This document shows, in pieces, positions 44,345 through 52,087 of a stretch of 64,000 nucleotides of DNA; position 1 is the first letter of the stretch, and every line of letters starts with the position of its first letter. This DNA is from Planctomycetota bacterium (GTDB lineage: Bacteria > Planctomycetota > Brocadiia > JAADGH01), in the NCBI GenBank assembly GCA_013152475.1, contig JAADGH010000011.1, positions 24,209-88,208 on the forward strand, written 5' to 3'. A model generated the notes under the pieces. The model worked only from the letters and a program-made list of their open reading frames with translations. It did no database searches and was not told the DNA's origin. A program made the translations under genes and the position numbers.

Positions 44345-45412
44345 GTGTCTCTGGACGATCTCCGGGCGAAGATAGACGCCCTCGACGCCCAAATCGTAAA
44401 ACTTCTTAACGAGCGCGCGCGCGTCGTCTCCGAGGTGGGCCGCTTCAAGCGGAAGGAAGACATCGCGATTTACTCGCCTCAACGCGAGCGGCAGGTCTAC
44501 GAGAAGGTGCGCGCCCTGAACACGGGACCGCTCCAGGAGAAATCCCTACAGGAAATTTATCGGGAGATCATGTCGGCCAGTCTCGCCCTGGAGAAGCCCC
44601 TCCGTATCTGCTACCTCGGCCCCGACGGCACCTTTACCCACCAGGCGGCGCGAAACAAGTTCGGCGGGTCGGTGGAGTATTTTCCCGTCCACAGCATCGA
44701 CGAGGTCTTCACGGAGATATCGATGACGCGCGCTGACTATGGTGTGGTCCCTATCGAAAACTCGACGGAAGGCAGCGTCAGTGATACGCTCGACATGTTC
44801 ATCGACACGGACCTGCACGTCTGCGCGGAGATTTTGCTGCCCGTCCACCACAACCTGATGGCCAAGTGCAAACTGGACGAGATCAAGCGCGTCTACTCCA
44901 AACCTCAAGTCTTCGGCCAATGCAAGACCTGGTTGCAAAACAACCTGTCCGGCATCCCACAGGTGGACATCGGCAGCACGACCCAGGCCGCAGAGATCGC
45001 ACGCGACGAGCCTTGTGTCGCCGCCATCGCCCACGCAGAGGCGGCGCATCTGTATGATTTAAACATCCTTTGTGAACATATCGAGGACCATCCCCACAAC
45101 GCCACGCGATTTTTTGTCTTGGGTGGGACCATTCCCGGGCCCACGAATCGCGACAAGACCTCCATCATGTGTTCCATCAAGAACCGAGCGGGCGCTCTCG
45201 TCGACCTTTTGCTGCCGTTCAAAGAAGACGGCGTGAACCTGACTCAGCTCGTCCCCTGGCCCACCAAACGACGGGCATGGGATTACTGCTTTTTCATCGA
45301 CCTGGAGGGGCACTGCGAGGACGAAACGATCCGGAAGGTCCTCAATGAAGTGGACGACCTGTGCATGGAGATGAAGATCCTGGGATCGTACCCCATGGCA
45401 CAACTCGAATAA
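44345..45412 (+). CDS. pheA: Bifunctional chorismate mutase/prephenate dehydratase
   Basis: A 355-residue enzyme taking chorismate to phenylpyruvate. Residues 1-85 are an AroQ chorismate mutase (LDDLRAKIDALDAQIVKLLN, then YSPQRERQVYEKV). Prephenate dehydratase follows (ICYLGPDGTFTHQAA, VVPIENSTEGSVSDTLD, HNATRFFVLG). A C-terminal ACT domain has RAGALVDLLLPF, but where most PheA proteins have IESRP this one reads LVPWP. The start is GTG at 44345; the frame is open further upstream, but the promoter excludes those codons. aroF follows after 18 bases. Confidence 0.93.
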   Translation: MSLDDLRAKIDALDAQIVKLLNERARVVSEVGRFKRKEDIAIYSPQRERQVYEKVRALNTGPLQEKSLQEIYREIMSASLALEKPLRICYLGPDGTFTHQAARNKFGGSVEYFPVHSIDEVFTEISMTRADYGVVPIENSTEGSVSDTLDMFIDTDLHVCAEILLPVHHNLMAKCKLDEIKRVYSKPQVFGQCKTWLQNNLSGIPQVDIGSTTQAAEIARDEPCVAAIAHAEAAHLYDLNILCEHIEDHPHNATRFFVLGGTIPGPTNRDKTSIMCSIKNRAGALVDLLLPFKEDGVNLTQLVPWPTKRRAWDYCFFIDLEGHCEDETIRKVLNEVDDLCMEMKILGSYPMAQLE

Positions 45413-45430
45413 CGGGGCAGCCAACAACAG

Positions 45431-46486
45431 ATGATCATTGTCCTGAAGCCAAACACCACGGAAGAGGGCATCCAGCGCGTTGTGAAGCGCATCAAGGAGC
45501 TTGGCCTCGACGCGATGGTCTCCCGCGGGATGATGCGGACCATTATCGGGGTCATCGGCGAGGAGGATCGGATTCGCATCCAACCGCTGGAGGCGATCCC
45601 CGGCGTCGAGCACGTGATGCCCGTGCTGGCCCCATACAAGATGGCCAGCCGGGAGTTCCAGCCGGAAGATACGGTGGTGCGGGTGGGGCAGGCGGAGTTC
45701 GGGGGCGCGGGGGTCTCGGTCATTGCCGGCCCGTGCGCCGTGGAGAGCAGGGACCAGCTCTTTGCTATCGCGGAGGCCGTAAGCAAAGGGGGCGCGGTGG
45801 CGCTGCGCGGCGGGGCCTTCAAACCGCGCACTTCCCCCTATAGCTTCCAAGGACTTGGCGAGGAGGGACTGAACTATCTGAAGGAGTGCCGGGAACGCTT
45901 CGGCCTTCCCATCGTCACGGAAGTCGTCGATACGCGGCACGTCGAGATGGTGGCGCGCTATGCCGATGTGCTCCAGATCGGCGCCCGGAACATGCAGAAC
46001 TTCAGCCTGATCACCGAGGCGGGCCGGACGGGCAAGCCGATCCTGCTGAAGCGCGGTATGTCGGCGACGGTGAAGGACCTCCTGATGTCGGCGGAGTATA
46101 TCCTGACGCAGGGGAACTCAAATGTCATCCTCTGCGAACGAGGGATCAAGACGTTCGAGGACGGCACGCGAAACACGGTGGACATCAGCGCAATCCCCGC
46201 GCTGCGGCTGGCGTCGCACCTGCCCGTGATCGTGGATCCGAGCCACGGCACCGGCCGGCGCGAGTTGATCGCGCCCTTGGCGCGCGCCGCCGTCGCCGCC
46301 GGGGCGAATGGGATTATGGTCGAGGTGCATCACTGTCCGGAAAAGGCCCTGTGCGACGGGCCGCAGGCGTTGCTGCCGACCGATTTTGCGGAGATGATGG
46401 ACGAGGTGACGATCATCGCAGAGGCCATGGGGAAAACAGTTAGTCGAATGCCGAAAACAGGGCGTAAGGAGACTGCATCACGATGA
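45431..46486 (+). CDS. aroF: 3-deoxy-7-phosphoheptulonate (DAHP) synthase, type I beta
   Basis: A 351-residue enzyme for the first shikimate step. The N-terminal 70 residues are a ferredoxin-like regulatory domain (MIIVLKPNTTEEGIQRVVKR), as in the Thermotoga and Bacillus-type proteins. The barrel has VIAGPCAVESRDQL, RGGAFKPRTSPYSFQG, LLKRGMSATVKDL and PVIVDPSHGTGRRELI. About twenty extra residues follow the usual end and overlap tpiA by four bases (ATGA). Its place next to pheA suggests joint control of phenylalanine supply. Confidence 0.94.
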   Translation: MIIVLKPNTTEEGIQRVVKRIKELGLDAMVSRGMMRTIIGVIGEEDRIRIQPLEAIPGVEHVMPVLAPYKMASREFQPEDTVVRVGQAEFGGAGVSVIAGPCAVESRDQLFAIAEAVSKGGAVALRGGAFKPRTSPYSFQGLGEEGLNYLKECRERFGLPIVTEVVDTRHVEMVARYADVLQIGARNMQNFSLITEAGRTGKPILLKRGMSATVKDLLMSAEYILTQGNSNVILCERGIKTFEDGTRNTVDISAIPALRLASHLPVIVDPSHGTGRRELIAPLARAAVAAGANGIMVEVHHCPEKALCDGPQALLPTDFAEMMDEVTIIAEAMGKTVSRMPKTGRKETASR

Positions 46487-47241
46487 GAAAGCCTTTCATT
46501 GCAGGCAACTGGAAGATGAACATGCTGGTGGACACGGGGAAGGGCCTCGTGGCGCAACTGAAGGACCGCGTCCGGGACGTCAAGGGCGTCGAAATCGCCA
46601 TTTGCCCTCCGGCCGTGCTGCTGCCTGCTATTTGTGAGGAGGCCAAGGGAAGCAACATCCGCGTGGGCGCGCAGAACATGTACCATGAAAACAGCGGCGC
46701 GTTCACCGGCGAGGTGTCCGGGGCCATGCTCAAGAGCATCGGTTGCACGTATGTCATTCTCGGCCATTCCGAGCGCCGGCACATCTTCGGCGAGCCGGAC
46801 GGCCTGATCAATGCGAAGGTCAATGCCGCCCTTGCGATCGGCCTGAAGCCGATCCTCTGTGTGGGCGAGAAGCTGGAGCAGCGCGAAGCGGGCCGGACGG
46901 AGGATGTGGTCGGTTTGCAGGTCGTAGCCGGGCTGTATGGGGTGACGGCGCAACAGATGGAGGACGTGGTGATCGCCTATGAGCCCGTCTGGGCCATCGG
47001 CACGGGCAAGACCGCTACGCCGAGTCAGGCGGAAGAGGTGCACCAGTTGATTCGTGGACTGGTTACGGAGACATACGGCGAGGAAGTGGGCCAAAGTCTG
47101 CGTATCCAGTATGGAGGAAGCGTCAAGCCGGACAACGCAAGGGGTCTCCTGGGCCTGGCCGATATCGACGGTGCGTTGGTCGGCGGGGCCAGCTTGGAGG
47201 CCGAGCCCTTTTCGAAAATCGTTATGGCCGCAGTGGAATAG
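46483..47241 (+). CDS. tpiA: Triosephosphate isomerase
   Basis: A 252-residue TIM barrel of normal length interconverting glyceraldehyde-3-phosphate and dihydroxyacetone phosphate. Catalytic segments are AGNWKMN (Lys), LGHSERRH (His) and VIAYEPVWAIGTGKTAT (Glu and mobile loop), plus IQYGGSVKPDN. It is coupled to aroF by a four-base overlap and followed by secG after 18 bases, an order common in many bacteria. Confidence 0.96.
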   Translation: MRKPFIAGNWKMNMLVDTGKGLVAQLKDRVRDVKGVEIAICPPAVLLPAICEEAKGSNIRVGAQNMYHENSGAFTGEVSGAMLKSIGCTYVILGHSERRHIFGEPDGLINAKVNAALAIGLKPILCVGEKLEQREAGRTEDVVGLQVVAGLYGVTAQQMEDVVIAYEPVWAIGTGKTATPSQAEEVHQLIRGLVTETYGEEVGQSLRIQYGGSVKPDNARGLLGLADIDGALVGGASLEAEPFSKIVMAAVE

Positions 47242-47259
47242 ATTCAGGAAAGCACAACG

Positions 47260-47778
47260 ATGGATGAAAACATTAGCAACTACCTGAAGGGGTACGGCAC
47301 GTTCGGGGCGGCCGTTCTGTTGATTCTTCTCTTGACCATAGGAGGGTTCATTTTCATCCTCCGGCTCTTGTTGGCGTTGCTGTGCGTGGTGCTGGTGGGG
47401 TTGATTCTGCTGCAGCAGTCCAAGGGCGGCGGCCTGGTCAGCACCCTGGGCGGCACGGAGGGAGAGTCGGCCTTTGGCGCAAGCGCAACACCGATCAAGA
47501 AACTGACGGCTTTTCTTGCCGTGCTTTTTCTCATCCTCGTGGTAGCGCTCACCAAGGCGCAGCAGCAGCAGTCGTCCAAGATCGTGGCGCCGACGCTGCC
47601 GGGGACGCCCATCGAGTCGGCAACGCCTCCACCGGCAGGAGCGGCGGTGACCCCAACACCCGCGACGGCCAAACCCGAGAAGGCTAAAGCGCCAGCCCAG
47701 ACCAAGCCGCCGGTCAAAAAGGCCCCGGCCGCGCCCACCCCAAAAACGGAAAAGCCCGCAAAGGAAGGGACGAAATAA
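47260..47778 (+). CDS. secG: Preprotein translocase subunit SecG with Pro/Lys-rich tail
   Basis: A 172-residue protein. The SecG core is seen as LILLQQSKGGGLVSTLGG, then FGASATPIKKLTAFLAVLFL, flanked by membrane helices at about 17-50 and 86-106. The first hydrophobic stretch is long enough for two passes, one more than in typical SecG. A disordered Ala/Pro/Lys-rich tail (about 110-172) extends it well beyond the usual 75-110 residues. SecG binds SecYE and helps the translocation cycle. It lies between tpiA and pyrE. Confidence 0.88.
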   Translation: MDENISNYLKGYGTFGAAVLLILLLTIGGFIFILRLLLALLCVVLVGLILLQQSKGGGLVSTLGGTEGESAFGASATPIKKLTAFLAVLFLILVVALTKAQQQQSSKIVAPTLPGTPIESATPPPAGAAVTPTPATAKPEKAKAPAQTKPPVKKAPAAPTPKTEKPAKEGTK

Positions 47779-47787
47779 ACCAAGCCC

Positions 47788-48360
47788 ATGAATGAGCAAG
47801 ACGTCCTGAAAATATTCGAGAACGCGGGGGCCTTGTTGACCGGCCACTTCAAGCTGTCTTCGGGACTTCACAGCGACCGCTATCTCCAGTGCGCGCTGGT
47901 GCTCCAGCACCCCCGCACTGCCGAAACGTTGTGCGCCGCCCTGGCGGGCCGATGGAAGGGCGCCGGAATTCAGACGGTGATCGGACCGGCCCTCGGGGGG
48001 GTTATCGTTGCACATGAGATCGCCCGTGCGCTGGACGCACGGTGTGTCTTCATGGAACGCCAAGGCGGACAGATGACGCTGCGGCGCAACTTTTGCATCG
48101 GCGCAGGCGAAAGCGTTCTTGTGGCGGAGGATGTGGTCACAACGGGAGGGTCGGTGCGGGAGATCATCCGCCACCTTCAAAACCTCGGTGCGAACGTCGC
48201 CGGGGTATCCGCCCTGGTGGACCGGAGCGGAGCGAAGCCCTTTGGCGACCTGACCTTCGAGCGGCTGCTCGTCCTCGATGCGCGTCAATATGAACCCGAC
48301 GAGTGCCCTCTGTGTCAGGCAGGCGTTCCCATCGACAGCCCGGGCAGCCGACGATTGTGA
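47788..48360 (+). CDS. pyrE: Orotate phosphoribosyltransferase
   Basis: A 190-residue PRTase joining orotate to PRPP in pyrimidine synthesis. FKLSSGLHSDRYLQCAL is the N-terminal substrate loop, VIGPALGGVIVAHEIARAL follows, and VLVAEDVVTTGGSVREII is the PRPP signature. The extra C-terminal CPLCQAGVPIDSPGSRRL with two cysteines is typical of the longer thermophile/PVC-type PyrE. It begins ten bases after secG. Confidence 0.94.
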   Translation: MNEQDVLKIFENAGALLTGHFKLSSGLHSDRYLQCALVLQHPRTAETLCAALAGRWKGAGIQTVIGPALGGVIVAHEIARALDARCVFMERQGGQMTLRRNFCIGAGESVLVAEDVVTTGGSVREIIRHLQNLGANVAGVSALVDRSGAKPFGDLTFERLLVLDARQYEPDECPLCQAGVPIDSPGSRRL

Positions 48361-48387
48361 AAACAGTTTGCCCGTCGAAAGGTGTCC

Positions 48388-49272
48388 ATGATACGAAGCA
48401 TGACAGGCTATGGCGCGTGCGAGATCAAGAACGATGAGTACGTCGTGCGCGCGTTCATTCGGGCGACCAACAACAAGTCCCTGAAGATCACCTCCCGGCT
48501 TCCCGATCAACTCTCGTCCTGCGAGGGGGACGTGGAGAAGGCGGTTCGCGACCAGATTGAGCGCGGGACGATCTATCTGGTCCTGGAGCACGAAATGATA
48601 CGGCCCCAGGCGGAATACGAGTTCAACCTGGACGCCATCAAGGCCTACCACGCCGCGCTCACGTCGATTCAGAAGGAACTGGGCGTCACGAGTGGCATCG
48701 ACCTCGCCACGATCATCCCTCTTCCGGGGACGTTGAACAAGAAGAGCGGCTCGTGGGGCGTATCGGACACTCTGCGCGAGAAGCTGATCTCGGCAACCCG
48801 CGGGGCGCTGGAAGAGATGATCGCCATGCGCGAGAACGAGGGGGACGTGCTGGGCGACGATATCAAGGGACGGGTCCAACGCATTTCGGACCTGCTGGCC
48901 GACATCGAGCCCCAGATGGCGCAGATGGTGGAGGGATATCGTGATCGGCTCCGCGAGCGGATCGCGCAGCTTCTCAACGGGTCCGGCGCAACGGTGGATG
49001 AGACGGCCCTGGCGAGAGAGGTGGCCGTCTTCGCCCAGCGCTCGGATATCAGCGAAGAGATCACACGCATGCGCAGTCACGTTCAGCAGGTTCGCGACAT
49101 TTTGAGCAATGGCGGTTCCATGGGTCGAAAGCTGGAGTTCATCATACAGGAGATGTCCCGCGAGGCCAACACGATGGCATCGAAGGCAAGCGATCCCGGC
49201 GTCATGCGAAGCGTGGTTGAGATCCGGGCCGAAGTCGATCGCATGCGGGAGCAAGTGCTGAATATTGAATAG
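48388..49272 (+). CDS. yicC: YicC/YloC-family endoribonuclease
   Basis: A 294-residue protein of the YicC family, recently linked to RNA cleavage. The standard start MIRSMTGYGACEI is given by ATG at 48388, five bases after AAAGG; a GTG six bases upstream is less likely. The C-terminal DUF1732 region contains REVAVFAQRSDISEEITRMR and GRKLEFIIQEMSREANTMAS, both conserved. The order yicC-remA-gmk-rpoZ-coaBC is kept across many phyla. Confidence 0.94.
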   Translation: MIRSMTGYGACEIKNDEYVVRAFIRATNNKSLKITSRLPDQLSSCEGDVEKAVRDQIERGTIYLVLEHEMIRPQAEYEFNLDAIKAYHAALTSIQKELGVTSGIDLATIIPLPGTLNKKSGSWGVSDTLREKLISATRGALEEMIAMRENEGDVLGDDIKGRVQRISDLLADIEPQMAQMVEGYRDRLRERIAQLLNGSGATVDETALAREVAVFAQRSDISEEITRMRSHVQQVRDILSNGGSMGRKLEFIIQEMSREANTMASKASDPGVMRSVVEIRAEVDRMREQVLNIE

Positions 49273-49291
49273 ACGGGAGTGACACGCACCC

Positions 49292-49549
49292 ATGCCCTTT
49301 GAAATGTTGAATGTCGGGCTCCATAACGTAGTTGCAGCGCATCGCGTGGTCGCCGTGACGGCGGCGGGATCGTCGCCCCTGAAGCGGCTCGTGGAGGGCG
49401 CCGAGCGCGAGCACCGCCTCATCGATGCGACGAGCGGCCGGAAGACCCGGTCGATCATTGTGACGGACAGCAACCATGTGATCCTGTCCCATGTGAGCCC
49501 CGGCACGCTGGTGCAGAAGCTCGAACAGGGAGAAGGCGCGCATGAATGA
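49292..49549 (+). CDS. remA: RemA/DUF370 family DNA-binding protein
   Basis: An 85-residue protein with the family features LNVGLHNVVAAHRVVAVTAA, SSPLKRLVEGAEREHRLIDA, TSGRKTRSIIVTDSNHVILS and SPGTLVQKL. In Bacillus subtilis RemA forms rings that bind DNA and activate matrix and osmoprotection genes. In this genome it sits in the usual place before gmk and overlaps it by eight bases. Its targets here are unknown. Confidence 0.93.
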   Translation: MPFEMLNVGLHNVVAAHRVVAVTAAGSSPLKRLVEGAEREHRLIDATSGRKTRSIIVTDSNHVILSHVSPGTLVQKLEQGEGAHE

Positions 49550-50135
49550 CAACTCCGGGCGCGGGGTGCTGGTGATCCTCTCCGGCCCGTCGGGAGCGGG
49601 AAAGAGCAGCGTATGCACGCGACTTCGTAGGGAGTTTGACGCGGAGATGTCGGTTTCCGCCACGACACGTCCGCCCCGCCCCGGTGAAGTCAATGGGAAA
49701 GATTATTGGTTTCTGGACCGGGAGGATTTTCTGAGCAAGGCGCAAACGGGGTATTTCGCGGAGCACGCGGAGTATTGTGGTCACTACTATGGGACGCCCC
49801 TGAGGCCCCTGCAGGACGCGCTTCGGGAGGGGCGTGTTGTGCTCCTTGAAATCGAGGTCGAAGGCGCCCGTCAGATCCGTGAGCGTTTTCCTGAGGCCGT
49901 CAGCATTTTCATCGCCCCCCCGTCGGCGGAGGAAGCGGTGCGGCGCCTCGAAAAGCGCCGTCAGAATACCGCTCAAGACATCGCAAAACGCACAAAACAG
50001 GCAACGATCGAACTGGAGCGGGCGAAAGAATACGACTACGTGGTGGTCAACGACAATCTCGGGGCCGCCGTTGCGGAGGTAAAGGACATTCTAACCAGAG
50101 AACGCGCAAAGCGCCTGGGGGCGTTTTCGCAGTAG
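49542..50135 (+). CDS. gmk: Guanylate kinase
   Basis: A 197-residue kinase making GDP from GMP and ATP. The P-loop is ILSGPSGAGKSSVCTRL. SVSATTRPPRPGEVNGKDY binds GMP, and FAEHAEYCGHYYGTP and VLLEIEVEGARQIRE are further family segments. The start overlaps remA by eight bases. Length is normal. Confidence 0.96.
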   Translation: MNDNSGRGVLVILSGPSGAGKSSVCTRLRREFDAEMSVSATTRPPRPGEVNGKDYWFLDREDFLSKAQTGYFAEHAEYCGHYYGTPLRPLQDALREGRVVLLEIEVEGARQIRERFPEAVSIFIAPPSAEEAVRRLEKRRQNTAQDIAKRTKQATIELERAKEYDYVVVNDNLGAAVAEVKDILTRERAKRLGAFSQ

Positions 50136-50161
50136 GCCGCGTTCGATTTCGGAGGTACCCT

Positions 50162-50419
50162 ATGGTTCTGGATCAGGCGAAGCTCGAGAGACTGACAAAG
50201 ATCGTGGGTGGGCGCTTCAAGCTCACAGCGCTGCTGCAGAAGCGCCTGGTTTCCCTTATGAAACACCGGCGCGAGGGCACGCGAGTCCCCAGCACCGCCG
50301 AGCTCATCGACATAGCCGTACGGGAGATCGATGAGGGCAAAATCATCCTCTTGCCGCCCGCCGAGAAGGAGGCCGACGAGCTTCCGGTCGGAGACGCCGA
50401 CGAAAACGAGAAGGAATAG
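50162..50419 (+). CDS. rpoZ: RNA polymerase omega subunit-like protein
   Basis: An 85-residue protein with the omega fold pattern: N-terminal helix VLDQAKLERLTKIVGGRFKL, LTALLQKRLVSLMKHRREG and TAELIDIAVREIDEGKI. Omega helps assembly of the beta-prime subunit. The sequence is more diverged than in proteobacteria, but the place between gmk and coaBC is the standard one. The acidic tail (after about residue 62) is long. A TTG-started coaC begins four bases after its stop. Confidence 0.85.
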   Translation: MVLDQAKLERLTKIVGGRFKLTALLQKRLVSLMKHRREGTRVPSTAELIDIAVREIDEGKIILLPPAEKEADELPVGDADENEKE

Positions 50420-50423
50420 CGCA

Positions 50424-50990
50424 TTGGCACGCAAGGATACCCTGCAAGCGCGAAAGATCGTATGCGGGGTTACAGGCGGCATCGCCGCCTACAAGGCCGC
50501 CGGGCTCGTGAGCGCCCTTACCCAGAGAGGCGCCGACGTCACGGTCATCATGACCGAATCGGCCCGGCGGTTCGTCACCCCCCTCACGTTCCGCACCCTT
50601 TCGCGCAATCCGGTCATTACCAGTCTCTGGGAAGAACAGGACCCGGCCAAGCCCATCCATATCTCCATCGCCGAGGCGGCAGAGATCATCGTCATCGCAC
50701 CGGCCACGGCAAACATGATCGGGAAGCTCGCGTCCGGCATCGCCGACGACATGCTCACCTGCACCGTCACGGCCTCTACGGCGCCGATTGTCATCGCCCC
50801 GGCCATGAACGACGCCATGTACCACAATCGTTTCGTCCAACGCAACATCAAAGAGCTTCAAAAGTCCGGAATGGTTTTTGTCGGCCCGGAGAAGGGCAGG
50901 CTCGCATCCGGCAAGGTCGGCATGGGCCGCATGTCGGCCCCCCTGGATATCCTCCGCGCAATCAAAGACACGTTGAAGAAATCCGGATGA
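50424..50990 (+). CDS. coaC: Phosphopantothenoylcysteine decarboxylase (stand-alone CoaC)
   Basis: A 188-residue HFCD flavoprotein that decarboxylates 4'-phospho-N-pantothenoylcysteine. The FMN domain starts IVCGVTGGIAAYKAAGLVSA. The catalytic His is in PIHISIAEAAE and the PAMN motif in VIAPAMNDAMYHN. The substrate clamp reads LASGKVGMGRM, with Ser where many CoaC proteins have the Cys of ACG. The start is TTG at 50424, eight bases after AAGGA. In most bacteria this is fused to CoaB; here the frames are separate and overlap as ATGA. Confidence 0.92.
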   Translation: MARKDTLQARKIVCGVTGGIAAYKAAGLVSALTQRGADVTVIMTESARRFVTPLTFRTLSRNPVITSLWEEQDPAKPIHISIAEAAEIIVIAPATANMIGKLASGIADDMLTCTVTASTAPIVIAPAMNDAMYHNRFVQRNIKELQKSGMVFVGPEKGRLASGKVGMGRMSAPLDILRAIKDTLKKSG

Positions 50991-51604
50991 CAAAGGTACT
51001 CGTCACCGCCGGCCCCACACGGGAATATATTGATGACGTTCGCTTCATCAGCAACGCATCCTCCGGCAGGATGGGCTATGCGGTCGCCGAAGCGGCGATC
51101 GAGGCGGGACACGAGGTCGTGCTGGTCAGCGGGCCTGTCGAACGTCCGGCCCCGGCCGGTGTCACGTTTGTTCGGGTGACCAGCGCAGTGGAGATGCGCA
51201 AGGCCGTTCTCAACGCCTTTTCCGCCGCCGACTGCGTCATCATGACGGCGGCGGTGGCCGACTTTCGGCCGGCGCACCGAACAAGCGGGAAGATCAAGAA
51301 GGCCGACGCGAAGCTTACGTTGGACCTTGTGCGGAACCCCGATATCCTTGCCGAACTCGGCCGGCGCAAGGAACGCCGGCTCTTGGTCGGGTTCGCTCTC
51401 GAGGCCGGGGACGGTGAGAGGAATGCCTTGGAAAAACTCGAATCGAAACATTTGGACTACATCGTTCTGAACTCTCCAAGCGCCATCGGGGCCGAGACCG
51501 TGGACGCAACGATCCTTGGCCGCGATGGATCGCGGATCGAAATGAAAAACGCAAGCAAGGCGCGTATCGCACGCAAGATTGTCTCCTTGATCGAACAGGA
51601 ATAG
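50987..51604 (+). CDS. coaB: Phosphopantothenate-cysteine ligase (stand-alone CoaB)
   Basis: A 205-residue ligase joining phosphopantothenate and cysteine. The start MTKVLVTAGPTREYIDDVRF and ISNASSGRMGYAVAEAA are the family opening. DCVIMTAAVADFRPAH, SGKIKKADAKLTLDLVRNPD, LLVGFALEAGD and LDYIVLNSPSAIG follow in order. It is shorter than the CoaB half of most fused enzymes, mainly in loops. It overlaps coaC by four bases and is followed by dut after six. Confidence 0.92.
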   Translation: MTKVLVTAGPTREYIDDVRFISNASSGRMGYAVAEAAIEAGHEVVLVSGPVERPAPAGVTFVRVTSAVEMRKAVLNAFSAADCVIMTAAVADFRPAHRTSGKIKKADAKLTLDLVRNPDILAELGRRKERRLLVGFALEAGDGERNALEKLESKHLDYIVLNSPSAIGAETVDATILGRDGSRIEMKNASKARIARKIVSLIEQE

Positions 51605-51610
51605 CGACCC

Positions 51611-52060
51611 ATGCCGCAAATGAAACTGCACATCAAACGCAAGGAAGGCTGCGAAGACATCCCCCTGCCCCGCTACATGAGCAAAGGCGCGAGCGGCATG
51701 GATGTCTGCGCGGCGGTTGAGGAGAACGTCACCATCCAGCCCGGTGAGGTGAAACTCATCCCCACGGGGCTGTACGTCGCCGTGGACCCGGGGTATGAGG
51801 TCCAGGTGCGCCCGCGCAGCGGGCTCGCCCTGAAGCACGGGCTGACCATCGTCAACTCGCCGGGGACGATCGACAGCGATTATCGAGGTGAGGTCGGTAT
51901 CATCCTCGGCAACATGGGACACGATGCCTTTGTCGTCGAACGCGGCATGCGCATCGCTCAGCTCGTCGTGCAACATGTCGTCCGGGCGCAAATCGAGCTG
52001 GCGGACGAACTTGAGGACACCGCCAGAAGCGACGGCGGCTTCGGGCACACTGGCCGCTGA
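51611..52060 (+). CDS. dut: dUTP diphosphatase
   Basis: A 149-residue trimeric dUTPase, normal length. All five motifs are present: [10 protein letters not shown] (1), [11 protein letters not shown] (2), [15 protein letters not shown] (3), [12 protein letters not shown] (4) and [12 protein letters not shown] (5, closing the active site). It removes dUTP and gives dUMP for thymidylate synthesis. It is in the operon between coaB and ftsK. Confidence 0.96.
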   Translation: MPQMKLHIKRKEGCEDIPLPRYMSKGASGMDVCAAVEENVTIQPGEVKLIPTGLYVAVDPGYEVQVRPRSGLALKHGLTIVNSPGTIDSDYRGEVGIILGNMGHDAFVVERGMRIAQLVVQHVVRAQIELADELEDTARSDGGFGHTGR

Positions 52061-52087
52061 GCTATTCTCTCGGAGGTCGCAATCACG

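Noticed and set aside
46330..49668. Very long open frame on the minus strand across tpiA to yicC (over 1100 codons)
   Set aside because: It is antisense to five well-recognised genes, has low-complexity Arg/His/Leu/Gly content and no family motif; it is a by-product of high GC third positions.
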